A stretch of DNA of 36,252 nucleotides from Methanomicrobiales archaeon (GCA_029907705.1 JARYLJ010000020.1:1-36252); one strand, 5' to 3'; shown: positions 1 through 8,036, numbered from the stretch's first letter. Translations and numbers: made by a program. Notes: a model not told the origin generated them from the letters alone.

Positions 1-172
1 CCCATCAAGGGCGTACGGTATCATGGATCTGAATCTGAAATCAACAAAGGTCTTGATGATTCATGATGTGGCCTTCAAAGGGGACAATAACCTTGTTTGA
101 ATATAAGTAAACTTGATCTTAAAAAAAAGGGAATTCGGATCCGTTTTCATCATATAACCTAAATAAACTGGT

Positions 173-590
173 ATGAGCTCAAATTTACAACAAACAGAAC
201 TAATCAGAACAATTTTACAGAAATCAGAAATTGGAATCGAGAATCCATCCGAAAAAGCGATGGAACTCTAAGGAAAAATTTTCCGAAAGGCAATAAGTGG
301 GAGATTCATGAACAAAGGCCTCACGGACAAAATAAACCCGATTTTGAATGTGCAAGACGATATCGCGGAAAAATACAGAGGGTTGTGTGTGAGGTCAAAG
401 ATGAACAATCGATTAATCAAGCAGCAATCGATCAAATAAATCGATATTCTACCGCTGTCGCAGGCCCCAATACTTCAGTTAAAAAAATATTGGTTTATCC
501 TTCCGGTATTTCCATAAGTGAATATTTCGACAGCAATTAAAAGAAAATAATATCGATGTAAAACGGTTACGAGAATTTTATTGGAAATAA
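173..590 (+). pseudogene. Decayed PD-(D/E)XK nuclease-like gene
   Basis: No single frame is open, but three adjacent frames join into one protein of about 138 residues. Frame one starts at ATG 173 and reads 32 codons to a TAA at 269-271. The reading then continues in the same frame (GKIFRKAIS) and shifts near 296-305 to the frame reading WEIHEQ, PDFEC and CEVKDE. A second shift near 535-540 gives the tail KENNIDVKRLREFYWK ending at TAA 588-590. The spaced PD and E-V-K residues followed by a DQINRY helix are the pattern of the PD-(D/E)XK nuclease fold, seen in restriction and other DNA-cleaving enzymes. One stop plus two frameshifts suggest a dead gene, though sequencing error in homopolymers is possible. 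The family within the fold is not recognised. Frame joining was done by eye. Confidence 0.6.
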
Positions 591-621
591 CCGACAATTC
601 AAACATTTTTCGATGTGGAAA

Positions 622-629
622 GTTTTATC
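622..629 (+). promoter_or_regulatory. TATA-like box for the 654 ORF
   Basis: The sequence GTTTTATC lies about 28 nt upstream of ATG 654. In archaea transcription starts roughly 25-27 nt after the TATA centre, so the message would begin almost at this ATG and be leaderless. Confidence 0.35.
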
Positions 630-653
630 ATGGCAAATGTTTATTATTTTCCC

Positions 654-770
654 ATGGCAACAAAGCGAATTCACAACACGAAGACACATAAATATATGAA
701 AATTGCAGAAAGGGATTCAGCTAACAGACCGAAGGGACAAATTACAGGCATCTACAAGCGAAAAAAATGA
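654..770 (+). CDS. Small basic protein of 38 residues
   Basis: An open frame of 38 codons runs from ATG 654 to TGA 768. The product is strongly basic, beginning MATKRIHNTK and ending GIYKRKK, with a central AERDSANRPKGQI stretch. No transmembrane segment or cysteine motif is present. An in-frame ATG at 630 would add eight residues, but the TATA-like box at 622-629 would place the transcript start near 652, which favours 654 and a leaderless message. It ends seven bases before the convergent nuclease gene. I do not recognise the family with certainty; the composition suits a nucleic-acid-binding peptide, which is inference only. It could also be a chance ORF in AT-rich DNA. Confidence 0.4.
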   Translation: MATKRIHNTKTHKYMKIAERDSANRPKGQITGIYKRKK

Positions 771-776
771 TGAAGG

Positions 777-1103
777 TTAGAAGAAAAACGGATCCTCTCT
801 AACAACTTTATAATTTCCTTTCTTTTTCTTTTTGGTCTTTTTTTGCAGTGGAGATAATGGAGCAGTTTTTGACGATTTTACTTCAACATATTCTGTCTTC
901 GTGACCTTTCCGGTGAATAAATTACGTTCTTTTCTCACATAGTCATGGCCACGCCCAGTTCTCTCTACCTCATATCCAGCTAACCTGTCTTTCATCATCG
1001 CTTGTTCTTCCGCTGCTCTCCCTCTCGCTTGATTATTTCGGATTGTCCTCCGTCTCCTTTGTTTCTTAGTTGGTGGTTTTATATCGAAATCGAAAATTCC
1101 CAT
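777..1103 (-). CDS. Small PD-(D/E)XK-like nuclease domain protein
   Basis: The 108-residue product has a basic N-terminus (KKQRRRR at 13-19), a conserved helix (ARGRAAEEQ), and then D54 in a GHDY motif and E74-x-K76 in EYVEVKSS. A G-x-D...E-x-K arrangement followed by a Ser/Lys-rich helix is characteristic of Holliday-junction-resolvase-like and related nuclease folds. The sequence after it (TAPLSPLQKKTKKKKKGNY) is very lysine-rich, as expected of DNA binding. The exact family and substrate are not known to me. The start is supported by a TATA-like box centred about 26 nt upstream, giving a leaderless transcript. The gene sits in the AT-rich left end beside a decayed gene of the same broad fold, which suggests an accessory or defence-type neighbourhood. 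Confidence 0.75.
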   Translation of the reverse strand: MGIFDFDIKPPTKKQRRRRTIRNNQARGRAAEEQAMMKDRLAGYEVERTGRGHDYVRKERNLFTGKVTKTEYVEVKSSKTAPLSPLQKKTKKKKKGNYKVVREDPFFF

Positions 1104-1124
1104 AAAATAAATTGCACATTTATC

Positions 1125-1133
1125 ATTTATAAA
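1125..1133 (-). promoter_or_regulatory. TATA box for the small nuclease gene
   Basis: On the minus strand this reads TTTATAAAT. Its centre is about 26 nt upstream of the ATG at 1103, so transcription probably starts at the start codon itself. No Shine-Dalgarno sequence is visible before the ATG, which agrees with a leaderless message. Confidence 0.5.
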
Positions 1134-2003
1134 AATTTTTAATAAAATTCCTTAAAGTATAAATTTATTACCGAGGAGCAATTTTAGAATAAATAATGAT
1201 CTAGGGGCACCAATTGCCGCGCGGTGAGATAATAGGGTCCAATTCACCTATCCAACAACTGTGTATTGAGTTTTACCGGATTTGATCCTAAAGTACCGCA
1301 GCTCCATAGCAGCATCATATTACACACGGTGAGAATCCGTATTCGACCTTCCTTGTCCACTGGCAGGAGAATCAATTTTTATTCACGCAATTTCCTCGCT
1401 TGGTATCCTTTATATTATCATACAGTCCCTTCCTCCGAAGTGCCTTCGATTTCTGCCTGAAGAGAAGAGAGAACGCTAGACTGCAGGTGAGTATGACCCA
1501 TCCTTTTTTATAATGGATGTATTATCCTAGATCTCTTCGAGGTCCGAATGGGTGACCATTGATAGAAAGAGGTCAAAAAAGCGTCAAATGGGGCATCTGA
1601 AATGGGTCAGATATCTGCATATACAAATAAATGAACGATGAAATAAATGACCAGGAGTGTACTAAAAGTGATAATTTGCACCCTGAATTAGTCATCGTCC
1701 CAGCAATCCCAGAAAGGTCCGGAGGGATCGATGATCCTGATTCCTTTCATCTCACCGTTCAATTATTTTCCGTCCTATATATACCTCGGGATACTGTCGA
1801 ATGAATCCGCCCAACGTACCCGAGAAAGATACAAAACGGACTTCCCATCATTCATTCATGCCAGAGAGAGATGGGGATGCATTCTCTTCCTGGCATTTTC
1901 CATACGACCAGAACGTAATTTATCGCGACGGACGGGAGGAATAGGTACCCTGAAAAATTCATATCCAATCGGCAGGGGAAAAAACAGCTGTATTATTCGA
2001 TAG
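1134..2003. other. Long AT-rich spacer without a convincing gene
   Basis: Nothing here shows codon use like the neighbouring genes. Two short overlapping frames (1631-1804 and 1801-1944) share an ATGA but lack a ribosome site and recognisable motifs. A T-tract at about 1503-1508, flanked by CATCC and GGATG, could be a terminator. The rest is unassigned. Confidence 0.4.
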
Positions 2004-2043
2004 TTGATTAAGATAAAAGAATGCAATAGATGGTAGAGAGTAT

Positions 2044-2841
2044 ATGACCGTGCGGTCTGAAAATGCGATCGATACACAGAAGAAACTGGCAGTGCTCATC
2101 GACGCCGATAACGCACAACCGGACATCATCGAGGGATTGCTGGAGGAGATTGCGAAGTACGGCGTCGCGAGCGTGAAAAGGATCTATGGGAACTGGACGT
2201 CCCCGAACCTTCTGCCCTGGAAGGAGACACTCCTCAATTACTCCATACAGCCGATACAGCAGTTCGATTACACGAAGGGGAAGAACGCCACCGACTCCGC
2301 GATGATCATCGATGCGATGGACCTCCTCTACACAGGAAACTTCGATGGGTTCTGCATCGTCTCGAGCGACAGTGATTTCACACGCCTCGCGACGAGGCTG
2401 AGGGAGTCCGGTGTGATCGTCTATGGATTCGGCGAGGAGAAGACGCCGAAACCGTTCGTCAGGGCGTGCGACAAATTCATTTACACGGAGATCCTCCGAA
2501 AATCCAAATTGTTCAATGAGGAACCGGATGAGATCCAGAAAGAGCGTAAGATCATCAAACCCATCAAGGATCTGAAGAAGGATACGGGCCTCGCAAATCT
2601 GTTGATTTCAGCGGTCGAAGATTGCTCGGATGAGGATGGGTGGGCAAATCTGGCGGATGTGGGCAACAATATCAGCAACAAATCCCCGGACTTCGACTCC
2701 AGGATGTACGGGTTCAAAAAACTGAAGGATCTGGTGACGGCAACCGAGCTATTTCAGATAGACGAGAGGCAGATCAGAAATTCACCCGCAAAGGTCATCT
2801 ATTTGAGGGTCAAGGAGCGCCAGAAGAGGAGGAGGACATGA
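2044..2841 (+). CDS. NYN-domain (LabA/DUF88) ribonuclease-like protein with C-terminal OST-HTH
   Basis: The 265-residue protein begins with a PIN-like NYN domain: VLIDADNAQ (about residues 17-25), KGKNATDSAMIIDAMD, and SSDSDFTRLATRLRE, which supply the acidic residues that bind metal in this nuclease fold. Residues from about 180 (TGLANLLISAVED) to the end resemble the OST-HTH/LOTUS winged-helix domain that often follows NYN in LabA-like proteins and binds RNA. Such proteins are thought to cleave or process RNA; the target here is unknown. ATG 2044 was chosen because it begins just before the conserved core and follows a purine-rich stretch. It is the first GC-rich gene after the AT-rich left end. 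A short ORF overlaps its stop codon. Confidence 0.9.
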   Translation: MTVRSENAIDTQKKLAVLIDADNAQPDIIEGLLEEIAKYGVASVKRIYGNWTSPNLLPWKETLLNYSIQPIQQFDYTKGKNATDSAMIIDAMDLLYTGNFDGFCIVSSDSDFTRLATRLRESGVIVYGFGEEKTPKPFVRACDKFIYTEILRKSKLFNEEPDEIQKERKIIKPIKDLKKDTGLANLLISAVEDCSDEDGWANLADVGNNISNKSPDFDSRMYGFKKLKDLVTATELFQIDERQIRNSPAKVIYLRVKERQKRRRT

Positions 2842-2942
2842 GCGGCAGGATACAGGAGCGCCCTCCTGCGGGGATAGTGGTGAACCGATCATACCGGAAA
2901 GTATTTTCATTCGAACCCGAGATGGCGATGGTATTCGCGTGA
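2838..2942 (+). CDS. Possible coupled 34-residue peptide
   Basis: ATG 2838 overlaps the stop of the NYN gene in an ATGA and follows a purine-rich AGGAGGAGGAC stretch that would serve as ribosome site. The frame gives 34 residues starting MSGRIQERPP and ending EMAMVFA. No motif or homologue is recognised. The overlap geometry equals that of real operon genes elsewhere in the window, but the short length means chance cannot be excluded. Confidence 0.25.
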   Translation: MSGRIQERPPAGIVVNRSYRKVFSFEPEMAMVFA

Positions 2943-3166
2943 AGAGGGGTCGAATGTCCTCTCTGGGAGGCGAAGAGTGAATGGGGTTGTCATCATCATA
3001 TGCCGCTGGTACTCCTGTGAGCGATTCCGGCTTATGCGGCCCTCTCGGGGTATTGGGATGTGAATGGCGATTGCCGGTTGAGTCTCTCCATCCGGCTCAT
3101 CCTTGGCATCCGGCTTCTCCCTAGAAAGGATCCGTAGTATCGTGTATCCGCCCGCCTCTCAGGACC

Positions 3167-4411
3167 CTATTTGTCCGGTTCCGGTCGGGAAGGATCCTTC
3201 GCATGCACCCCGATCAATAGCAGCATGCCGGTGGTTGCGAAGATGGCTGCGAATAAAAATCCGGCAGTATATCCGACGAATGCCCAGATCAGTCCCATGA
3301 GGATGCTGGAGACGAGGTCTCCGATTCCATTGACGGTGGCGAGCACCCCGAACCCGAGACCGCGTGACCTGTCCTCGACCAGCTCCGCTGCGACCGCACT
3401 CTCCAGGGTGTCCTCGGCGGCGATGAATGCACCGCATAAAGCAAAGAGAATGCCGTAGAGGATGAGATCGGGGGGCGACACGATGAAACCGAGGAATGCG
3501 ACGACCGCCATCGAATACCCCCCGATCAGCATCGTCCATCTGCCGAACCGGTCCCCCAGAGCGCCGAAGGGGTACGAGGCGATGGCATAGACGATGTTTC
3601 TGACCACATACAGCGCTGCACCCGCCGCGGTGGCGGATACGAACCCGAGCGAAGGGGTCAGGCTGACGATGGCGAACGCGATGAGGAGTGTGTGAGAGAA
3701 ATCCGCGATGCCGAAGACCAGTACTGCGGAAAGGAACTGCATGAACCTCGCGGGGAGTGCCCTCACGGAGGAGATGAGTGTCCTCTTCTCACCTGAGGGT
3801 GCCGGGCTCTTCTCGCTCACCAGAAGCCAGAAGGAGAGGAGTGCAAAAAAGCCCGGGATGATGGCGAGCCAGAAGACCTCACGCACTCCCACCGACCCCA
3901 CGAGGGCAAGGGCGATCAGGGGGCCCGCGATCGCCCCCAGTGTATCACCGGCACGGTGGAACCCAAAGGCCTTTCCAAGGTGCCTCTCCTCCACCGATTT
4001 CGCGAGAATGGCGTCACGCGGCGGTCCACGTATACCGCGCCCGATCCATCCGACAACCCGCCCGAAGAGCACCATCGGCCATGATGCGGCGATGGCAAGA
4101 AATAGGGGGAATACTGCGGTGGAGAGGTAGCCGAAGAGAGCAAATCCCTTCCGCTTTCCCATTCTGTCCGCATAATGCCCGGAGAACAGTTTCATGAAAC
4201 TCGAGGCGCCATCGCTGATGCCTTCGATCATTCCCAGTGCGTACACGGGTGCGCCGATCAGGAGCATGAACGAGGGAAGAAGGACGGTGACCGCCTCGTG
4301 ACTGAGATCGGAGAAGAAACTGGCGATTCCGGCGCCGAACACGGTACGGTTCAGCCAGGGGTTCCCCTGTGGCGAAAACTGCTGACTTTTATCCTCCTTT
4401 CCTTTCGTCAT
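3167..4411 (-). CDS. Major facilitator superfamily transporter
   Basis: The product of about 414 residues is hydrophobic throughout, with roughly twelve predicted membrane spans. The loop after the second span has GHYADRMGKRKG, the MFS signature (DRxGRR-like), and GRGIRGPPRDAIL follows the fourth span. Large-scale similarity is to bacterial and archaeal drug/sugar-type exporters of the MFS_1 group; the substrate cannot be told. An upstream ATG at 4435 would add MLVFGDGC, but the second ATG (4411) is preceded by a GGGGATGG ribosome site at good spacing and is preferred. A TATA-like TTAAAAATAAT on the minus strand near 4483-4493 could drive it. It stands alone between spacers. Confidence 0.88.
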   Translation of the reverse strand: MTKGKEDKSQQFSPQGNPWLNRTVFGAGIASFFSDLSHEAVTVLLPSFMLLIGAPVYALGMIEGISDGASSFMKLFSGHYADRMGKRKGFALFGYLSTAVFPLFLAIAASWPMVLFGRVVGWIGRGIRGPPRDAILAKSVEERHLGKAFGFHRAGDTLGAIAGPLIALALVGSVGVREVFWLAIIPGFFALLSFWLLVSEKSPAPSGEKRTLISSVRALPARFMQFLSAVLVFGIADFSHTLLIAFAIVSLTPSLGFVSATAAGAALYVVRNIVYAIASYPFGALGDRFGRWTMLIGGYSMAVVAFLGFIVSPPDLILYGILFALCGAFIAAEDTLESAVAAELVEDRSRGLGFGVLATVNGIGDLVSSILMGLIWAFVGYTAGFLFAAIFATTGMLLLIGVHAKDPSRPEPDK

Positions 4412-4435
4412 GCAACCATCCCCAAAAACCAGCAA

Positions 4436-4955
4436 TATCCCGGAAGCATATTCAGAGCCGGTATGCCCTTCTCTGAATACGAATGATTATTTTTAACAAT
4501 CGGCATGGATATCCTTTCAACCTTTTTTTCTGATCGAGGAGATCCATTGCAGAGATTCGTATTCATCCGCTCGAGATCGGGGGTTCTTTCCCTGCATGAA
4601 TTGGATGGGTGAAACGACCGGTTGAACGTTGACAGATTTCGGAAGACATTTACCTGGCACCGTTACTCCCTGACACCGAACGTCTCTCGTGTACGCATGA
4701 TGTTCCGTCCCGATTCACGTGCATGTTTCTGTATGCAATCAAGTAATAGAGCAACTCATACGTTAAAAAGGGGACTCCGTTTGAATAGCTCTTCACTCTT
4801 CCCACGTAACCCGAGATGGCGGGAGGGATGAATTCAGGGGAGGTGAATGAGATTACAATAAATTTTGATGTGTATTTTTTATCAGGATCCTTCCTCGAAA
4901 TCTTATTGAATCTACGGAAAATATTTCTTTTACTGTACCCATCTATTTTTATAAT
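4436..4955. other. Spacer of about 0.5 kb without a convincing gene
   Basis: This AT-rich region separates two divergent genes and probably holds both promoters. A 69-codon frame at 4622-4831 lacks a ribosome site and plausible composition and was not accepted. Two ATTATTTTTAA-like elements occur here and just beyond the next gene. Confidence 0.4.
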
Positions 4956-4961
4956 GGAGGT
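4956..4961 (+). promoter_or_regulatory. Shine-Dalgarno GGAGGT that points to an unusual start
   Basis: A perfect GGAGGT lies six bases before an ATT codon (4968) that is in frame with the downstream small membrane protein. The TTG at 4983 would be 21 bases away, too far for normal initiation. Confidence 0.5.
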
Positions 4962-4967
4962 TTCGAT

Positions 4968-5243
4968 ATTTGGTTTGAACTGTTGATTCTGATTTTGGGT
5001 ATTGCATATGGCTTTTTCGCCGCCGGCAAGCAGGATCTATGGGGTATGCTGAAGACCGGAGCGATCGTGGGCATCGTTCTGGGCATCATATTCGGTGTCA
5101 TCGCAACATTCGTCGGTGGTGGACTCGGCATCGGTGTCATGGGAGCAGTGGGGGTGTTCATAGAGATCGTCATCCTGGTGATCATCTTCATCATCGGAGT
5201 GTTCATCGGGGACCTGATCGAGGGGGCTGTGAAGAAGAAGTAA
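4968..5243 (+). CDS. Small Gly/Ile-rich membrane protein, possible ATT start
   Basis: The frame encodes 86 residues from TTG 4983, or 91 if it starts at ATT 4968. The product is nearly all membrane: a first span (ILILGIAYGFFAAG), a second glycine-rich pair of segments between about residues 25 and 60 (AIVGIVLGIIFGVIATFVGG) and a third (VFIEIVILVIIFIIGVFIG), ending in a basic KKK tail. No ATG exists in the right place. The strong GGAGGT at 4956-4961 has ideal spacing only to ATT 4968, giving an N-terminus (M)WFELLILILG. Similar short glycine-zipper membrane proteins are common in methanogens without known function. Length and hydrophobicity pattern make a real gene likely; the start is uncertain. 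Confidence 0.7.
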   Translation: MWFELLILILGIAYGFFAAGKQDLWGMLKTGAIVGIVLGIIFGVIATFVGGGLGIGVMGAVGVFIEIVILVIIFIIGVFIGDLIEGAVKKK

Positions 5244-5280
5244 GGGTCATGCATCATCCCGATGGACTCATCGATCTGTA

Positions 5281-5295
5281 TATTTTTAATTTTTC
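5281..5295 (+). terminator. T-rich terminator after the small membrane protein
   Basis: Two T-tracts (T5, AA, T5) lie about 40 nt after the stop codon. Archaeal intrinsic termination uses such U-runs without needing a hairpin. Confidence 0.45.
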
Positions 5296-5402
5296 ATCCT
5301 GCATTGTGACCGGGCAAACGAGAACTGATTGAAACGCCGGTCGGGTACCTTTGAATCTTCGATCACCTGTATACCATTATTTTTAATCGTCTATGCAGGA
5401 CG

Positions 5403-5448
5403 GATCACGACGTGATCGAGTGCTGAGATCCTGGCGACCTAATCTCAG
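5403..5448 (+). other. Tandem inverted repeats, possible structured RNA
   Basis: GATCACG-A-CGTGATC (5403-5417) is a perfect palindrome. It is followed at once by a second perfect pair, CTGAGAT (5423-5429) and ATCTCAG (5442-5448), around a 12-nt loop. An AT-rich ATTATTTTTAA element at about 5375-5385 is at promoter distance. This may be a small RNA start, or the first palindrome alone could be a regulator-binding site. Confidence 0.3.
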
Positions 5449-6110
5449 GGGGACCTGTCTTTGACCCGACGAATACGATTCCGTTTATCATCCATGCCCT
5501 TGCCGCCCGGATTAATTTAGTTCGTTCCATCGTCCAGGTTCAAAACAATCGTACTGGATGATCTGGTCCGGATGGGTTTCATGGGGTGATCGTCAACAAC
5601 AGACATTCCTGAATATCCGATTCCGAAATTCCAAAGTAGATTGCAGATTCGGGTATGTGATTCAGGTCCCCGGGGTTGGATTCGAGTTTCACGAAATACC
5701 GGGGGAGATCCCCTTCGAGAAACGGAGTTCGTACCATCGAGAGATCCGTCGAGAGCGGATCATATCTTCAGAAGATTCCGGCATACCATGGGATTCGGCA
5801 CATGAGGGTATGTGTGAATCACCTTCGGATCGGTGGAAAGATCGGGAGATTCTTCAAAGAAGTGGAGTGCAGACTTCCGAACTATGGTTCATTCGGGTCG
5901 AGCCCCATAAAAGTCCGAAGAATGCCCTGTTCTGTTAAATGAGGCTGTAGCATATGATCAACAGGCGACGTGATGAACCCGCTCATGCATGGTGGTACCG
6001 CTCGCCTCCTGAAGGGTTCCTCGGATAATGCACAGAGGTGGATGTATGCGGAAGTTGGATGTATGTAAAACGAATTCGGGATATCACACCCGGAGAAGGG
6101 GTGGATTAAG
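5449..6110. other. Spacer without a convincing gene
   Basis: Frames at 5558-5938 and 5676-5942 overlap each other, have no ribosome site, and show no recognisable motif or archaeal-like composition. I see no tRNA-like cloverleaf. The right part feeds into the promoter of the DUF1059 gene. Confidence 0.4.
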
Positions 6111-6111
6111 T

Positions 6112-6119
6112 GTATATAA
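6112..6119 (+). promoter_or_regulatory. TATA box for the DUF1059 gene
   Basis: GTATATAAT here lies about 35 nt before ATG 6151, with an AAG purine stretch just upstream that may act as BRE. It shows that the longer frame beginning at 6028 cannot be the true start. Confidence 0.6.
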
Positions 6120-6150
6120 TACGGTACACGATTTTCCCCCGGTGAACCGC

Positions 6151-6318
6151 ATGGTATCGTTCAAGTGCAAGGAGTTCGGAATGGACTGCAAGTGGGAGGC
6201 AAATGCGCCAAATGTCTGGGAGCTGAAGAAGAAGATCGCGGAGCATGCGAGGACTGCGCATAACCTCAAATCGCTCGATGCAGCAACCTGGGAGAAGATG
6301 GAAAAAGTCATGAAATGA
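6151..6318 (+). CDS. DUF1059 family small protein
   Basis: The 55-residue protein begins MVSFKCKEFGMDCKWEA and continues with a helical part (ELKKKIAEHARTAHNLKSL). The spaced cysteines (C6, C13) and the E-H-A-x-x-x-H segment match the DUF1059 family, small proteins related in pattern to zinc fingers with two Cys and two His; function unknown. The frame is open from 6028, but ATG 6151 follows GGTGA at six bases and lies correctly downstream of the TATA box at 6112-6119, so the short form is chosen. A T-rich terminator follows. It is followed by a second tiny Cys-containing gene with its own promoter. Confidence 0.85.
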   Translation: MVSFKCKEFGMDCKWEANAPNVWELKKKIAEHARTAHNLKSLDAATWEKMEKVMK

Positions 6319-6337
6319 GGAGACCGGATCTTCACCC

Positions 6338-6360
6338 ATTTTTTCAAACCATTTTTTAAA
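6338..6360 (+). terminator. Double T-tract terminator
   Basis: Two T6 runs (6339-6344 and 6352-6357) begin about 20 nt after the DUF1059 stop, a typical archaeal intrinsic terminator. Confidence 0.6.
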
Positions 6361-6411
6361 TATTGAATGGATATACAAAAGAAATCGCGTGAGAACTGGA
6401 ACGCCTGTTGT

Positions 6412-6420
6412 AAATATATT
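6412..6420 (+). promoter_or_regulatory. TATA box for the 47-residue CxxC protein
   Basis: AAATATATT lies about 38 nt before ATG 6454, between the terminator of the preceding gene and a GGTGGTGA ribosome site. Confidence 0.5.
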
Positions 6421-6453
6421 TCGTGGATATATTGGAACGGTGGTGAATAAAAG

Positions 6454-6597
6454 ATGGTATCGAGAAGGAGACGTATCTGTGAGTATTGCGGTTTTCTCAC
6501 CGACATAGAGTACACGGACGAGGAATGGGATGCGGTCGGACACGAATGCGAGGAGTGCATCGAGGCGGAACTGGTCGACGGCACGATCGGCGGATGA
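6454..6597 (+). CDS. Small zinc-ribbon-like protein, 47 residues
   Basis: The frame from ATG 6454 to TGA 6595 gives 47 residues. A basic start (MVSRRRR) is followed by CEYC and, 23 residues further, CEEC, separated by an acidic stretch. Two C-x2-C knuckles of this spacing are a typical zinc ribbon. GGTGGTGA lies about six bases before the ATG, and a separate TATA box lies upstream, so the gene is well supported despite its length. The role is unknown; such small zinc proteins in archaea are often regulators or parts of nucleoprotein complexes, which is inference. It follows the DUF1059 gene, another tiny probable zinc protein, but as a separate transcript. Confidence 0.7.
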   Translation: MVSRRRRICEYCGFLTDIEYTDEEWDAVGHECEECIEAELVDGTIGG

Positions 6598-6992
6598 GCA
6601 CCGATTCAGATTTTACGAAAACGCCCATTCCCCTGAACATACTGATGACAGAAGCTCCATCAATCCCCCGATGTCTCCACGCCACACCTGAACATTGAGC
6701 CTGAGGAATGGTAATCCGAACTTTTTTTGGAGAACAACAACTATAGAGATCGCATGCGATCGCCCTGAAGTCATGGCGAACCCGAAATTGATCACCCATC
6801 GTTCCGGGTGCCCATGCCTGTTGTTTTTCGGATCGAATCCTCTATCGAATAAAGGGGCCTGGATACTGCACACGATAGATCGCCTGAAGAATCGATTCAA
6901 AACGAATATGCAATAAGCTGACCGAACCGGATATGCCATCTCCCATCGACAGGATCGCCCCCATCTATCCCCGCCAAAAGAGTGGATGAACG
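6598..6992. other. Spacer without a recognised gene
   Basis: Nearly 400 bases with only short random frames. No TATA box at a convincing distance from the DUF389 start was found, so its promoter is not placed. Confidence 0.4.
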
Positions 6993-8036
6993 ATGAAGAA
7001 GATCATCATCACCGTGCCAAAGGAGGAGGCCGAGAAGATCGAACATGTCTTCTCCGACACCCTCTATTTTATCGAGCCGATGGACCCCCTGGCGAAGATC
7101 ACGATCTTTGCCCCCGACCTGATGCTCGAGGAGATGATTTCCCGGGCCCATGAGACGATGGACGAGGGGGCGAAGAAGACCCGGCCCCTCTGGATCGGGA
7201 TCATCGACGATATAAAAAGATCGATGGGCGAGGACGATAAAAAGCGCGTGATCGAGGTGATATCACCCGATTTCGTCATTTCGCCCTTCCTGGAGAAGCA
7301 GAGGGAGAAGTTCACGGAGAAGGAGTTGCCGCAGCAGAAGCCTCTGATCGAGAAGATCGTCTCCACCGCAGAGGCGCATACCAAATTCGACCTGGACAGG
7401 GTGGTGCTCGCCGCCATCGCAGGCCTTGTGGCGCTCATCGGTCTCTTCATCAACAACGTGGGGATCATCATCGGGGCGATGCTCCTCTCCCCCCTGCTGG
7501 GGCCGATATATGCGCTGGTGATCTACACGGCCATCGGTGACATCAAAACGGTATGGAAATGCCTTCAGATCGTCGGTCTCCTGCTGCTGATGATAATCGG
7601 CATATCGCTGATCGCCACCTTCGTCCTCTCGTTGTTCCTGCCCCTCCCGATCACCCCCGAGATCGAGAGCCGGCTGGGTGCAAACGCGGTCTATATCCTG
7701 ATGGCGGTGATGCTCGGGTTCGCCACCATCATCGCACTCCTGAAGGGGATCCCGGATGGCATTGCGGGTGTCGCGATCGCAGCCGCCCTGCTGCCTCCCG
7801 CAGTGGTGACAGGTATCGTGATCGTCCTGCTCCCCGTCAGGGCGATCTCAGCGCTGACGCTCACGCTCCAGAACGTGGTGGGACTCGTCGGCGGGATGAT
7901 CCTCGCGACGATCACACTGAAGATCGGCCCCCGCGACCTCTTCGAATACTACAAGGCAAAACAGCTCGTCAGGAGGGTGGTGTGGATCCTGGGTGTCCTC
8001 ATTCTCCTGCTCTTCCTCACCTCCCTCCTCCTTTGA
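6993..8036 (+). CDS. DUF389 (TIGR00341 type) membrane protein
   Basis: The 347-residue protein has a soluble N-terminal part of about 125 residues (starting MKKIIITVPKEEAEKI) and a membrane part with about six spans. The segment AIAGLVALIGLFINNVGIII followed by GAMLLSPLLGPI is the signature of the DUF389 family; a second conserved stretch is KGIPDGIAGVAIAAALLPP. Family members are widespread in archaea and bacteria and their function is undetermined; a transport role is a guess. Start ATG 6993 follows GTGGATGA. The gene is convergent with the KamA-family gene, separated by about 90 bases containing no T-rich terminator. Confidence 0.93.
   Translation: MKKIIITVPKEEAEKIEHVFSDTLYFIEPMDPLAKITIFAPDLMLEEMISRAHETMDEGAKKTRPLWIGIIDDIKRSMGEDDKKRVIEVISPDFVISPFLEKQREKFTEKELPQQKPLIEKIVSTAEAHTKFDLDRVVLAAIAGLVALIGLFINNVGIIIGAMLLSPLLGPIYALVIYTAIGDIKTVWKCLQIVGLLLLMIIGISLIATFVLSLFLPLPITPEIESRLGANAVYILMAVMLGFATIIALLKGIPDGIAGVAIAAALLPPAVVTGIVIVLLPVRAISALTLTLQNVVGLVGGMILATITLKIGPRDLFEYYKAKQLVRRVVWILGVLILLLFLTSLLL

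Noticed and set aside
1631-1944. Two short frames (57 and 47 codons) with an ATGA overlap
   Set aside because: No ribosome site or properly spaced promoter, no motif, composition not gene-like.
5558-5942. Two overlapping frames of 126 and 88 codons
   Set aside because: No ribosome site, no motif and unlikely composition; noted only as spacer.
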